Positions 63,400 through 64,000 of a DNA stretch of 64,000 nt are shown here, in pieces (within the stretch, counting starts at the first letter, position 1; every line of letters begins with the position of its first letter). The stretch is taken from the NCBI GenBank assembly GCA_013248845.1, contig WSQC01000032.1, positions 248,001 through 312,000 of the forward strand. Direction: 5' to 3'. Under the pieces are notes generated by a model. The model saw only the letters and a list, made by a program, of their open reading frames with translations, did no database searches and had not been told where the DNA came from. The position numbers and the translations under genes are program-made. The stretch is from Passalora sequoiae (lineage: Eukaryota; Ascomycota; Dothideomycetes; Mycosphaerellales; Mycosphaerellaceae).

Positions 63400-64000
63400 G
63401 CACATTGCGGACTGCAGCACGCCGTGCACAGCGAGCACTGGTAGTGTGTCGAGATCTGTGTACTGAAACACCCCGCGACAGATCGTCCCCTTCAAGCTTC
63501 CGGAGCGAGTGAATGTGTTCAAAGCGCTGCGAGCTCGGCGTGCGTGTTCACTATCTCTGCTCGAAGTGGATGAAAAGAAAGAGGAAAGGGTTCTTTCTAG
63601 AAGACAATTGGTCTGGTCCTTGCCTTGTCACGAACCACGTCAATCATCCGAAGGTCCCCGGGCTAACAAATTTCATTATATAACACCTCTGGTGCTAGAA
63701 GGAACATTGGTCTGCCTGTTGGCGCTTTGTGTTGAAATACCGAGTGGTCAGACTTGTACAGAAGGCACCTGCATGCAGCAGGAGAATACTAGTAGGAATT
63801 CGTTACAACAGTCCTCTTGCGCAGGGGCGCTCGAGCTTTGGCTGTCTACAGGTTGAGAGAAGGACTGATTCTGCTTGATCGATTACAACGTGTAACGAAC
63901 ACGTGGAATGGTCTCCGATGTCAAGACGTAGCGAATTATCGTGTACTGTATGGTAAGCCATGCCCTAGGCGTCGAACCTCGACAGTCCCCGACTTTCCCT

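Larger units (their letters stand above)
63224..64000. other. Intergenic region at the window end
   Basis: About 780 bp downstream of cnxE. It holds two inverted repeats (see 63309 and 63379). A plus-strand 115-codon frame (63509-63856) has no domain and is not called. Confidence 0.5.

Noticed and set aside
1..64000. tRNA, rRNA or CRISPR features
   Set aside because: No cloverleaf with a standard T-arm, no rRNA segment and no regularly spaced direct repeats were recognised; a tRNAscan run would be decisive.

Overview
The window is nuclear DNA of a filamentous ascomycete. Coding density is moderate, genes lie on both strands, and most genes have 0-3 short introns (about 47-80 bp) with GTRNGT donors, CTRAC-type branch sites and YAG acceptors. 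The gene families (highly reducing polyketide synthase, Zn2Cys6 regulator, HET, PTH11-type receptor, CYP52-type P450) fit Pezizomycotina. A Dothideomycete of the Mycosphaerellales type is my best guess, but that is inference, not shown by a marker gene. No rRNA, tRNA, CRISPR array or intact transposon was recognised.

Region 1 (1-14.5 kb) is a secondary-metabolite cluster. It holds the 3' end of an FAD-linked oxidase, a cytochrome P450, a divergently transcribed stand-alone enoyl reductase, a 2,868-residue highly reducing PKS (KS-AT-DH-MT-ER0-KR-ACP-R) and a small Zn2Cys6 regulator. A PKS with a dead internal ER and a reductase release domain, next to a trans-ER and a P450, is the arrangement known for decalin polyketides such as betaenones. 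The enzymes would build a methylated reduced chain, release it as an aldehyde or alcohol, and oxidise it.

Region 2 (14.5-26.6 kb) carries lipid and sterol-type genes: a DHCR24-like (delta-24 sterol reductase) flavoprotein, the broken front of a P450 with a CYP7/CYP8-type I-helix, the intact-looking back half of a DHCR7-like (delta-7 sterol reductase) gene, a cyclopropane-fatty-acid-synthase-like methyltransferase, the housekeeping gene ZPR1 and a CYP52-type P450. The P450 and DHCR7 pieces abut directly, as if a deletion had joined two neighbouring genes. This looks like a decaying sterol-modification cluster.

Region 3 (26.6-35 kb) is gene-poor and fast-evolving: a PTH11-type membrane receptor, an intact HET-domain gene, a degraded second HET-like fragment, and a small cysteine-rich secreted protein whose first coding exon is only four bases.

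Region 4 (35-64 kb) is mostly conserved core genes: a Bud3-like RhoGEF, DCC1, a hemerythrin-domain protein, a single-pass SH3 membrane protein, an unrecognised small membrane protein, a TCAB1/Swt21-like WD40 protein, HSP10, a secreted coiled-coil protein, a WDR48-like WD40 protein, a GH13 glucosidase and a gephyrin/CnxE-type molybdenum cofactor enzyme. A 3.8-kb stretch (44,984-48,780) has no convincing gene but several repeats.

Splice junctions were placed by eye from reading frame, GT-AG signals and family motifs. They should be treated as predictions.
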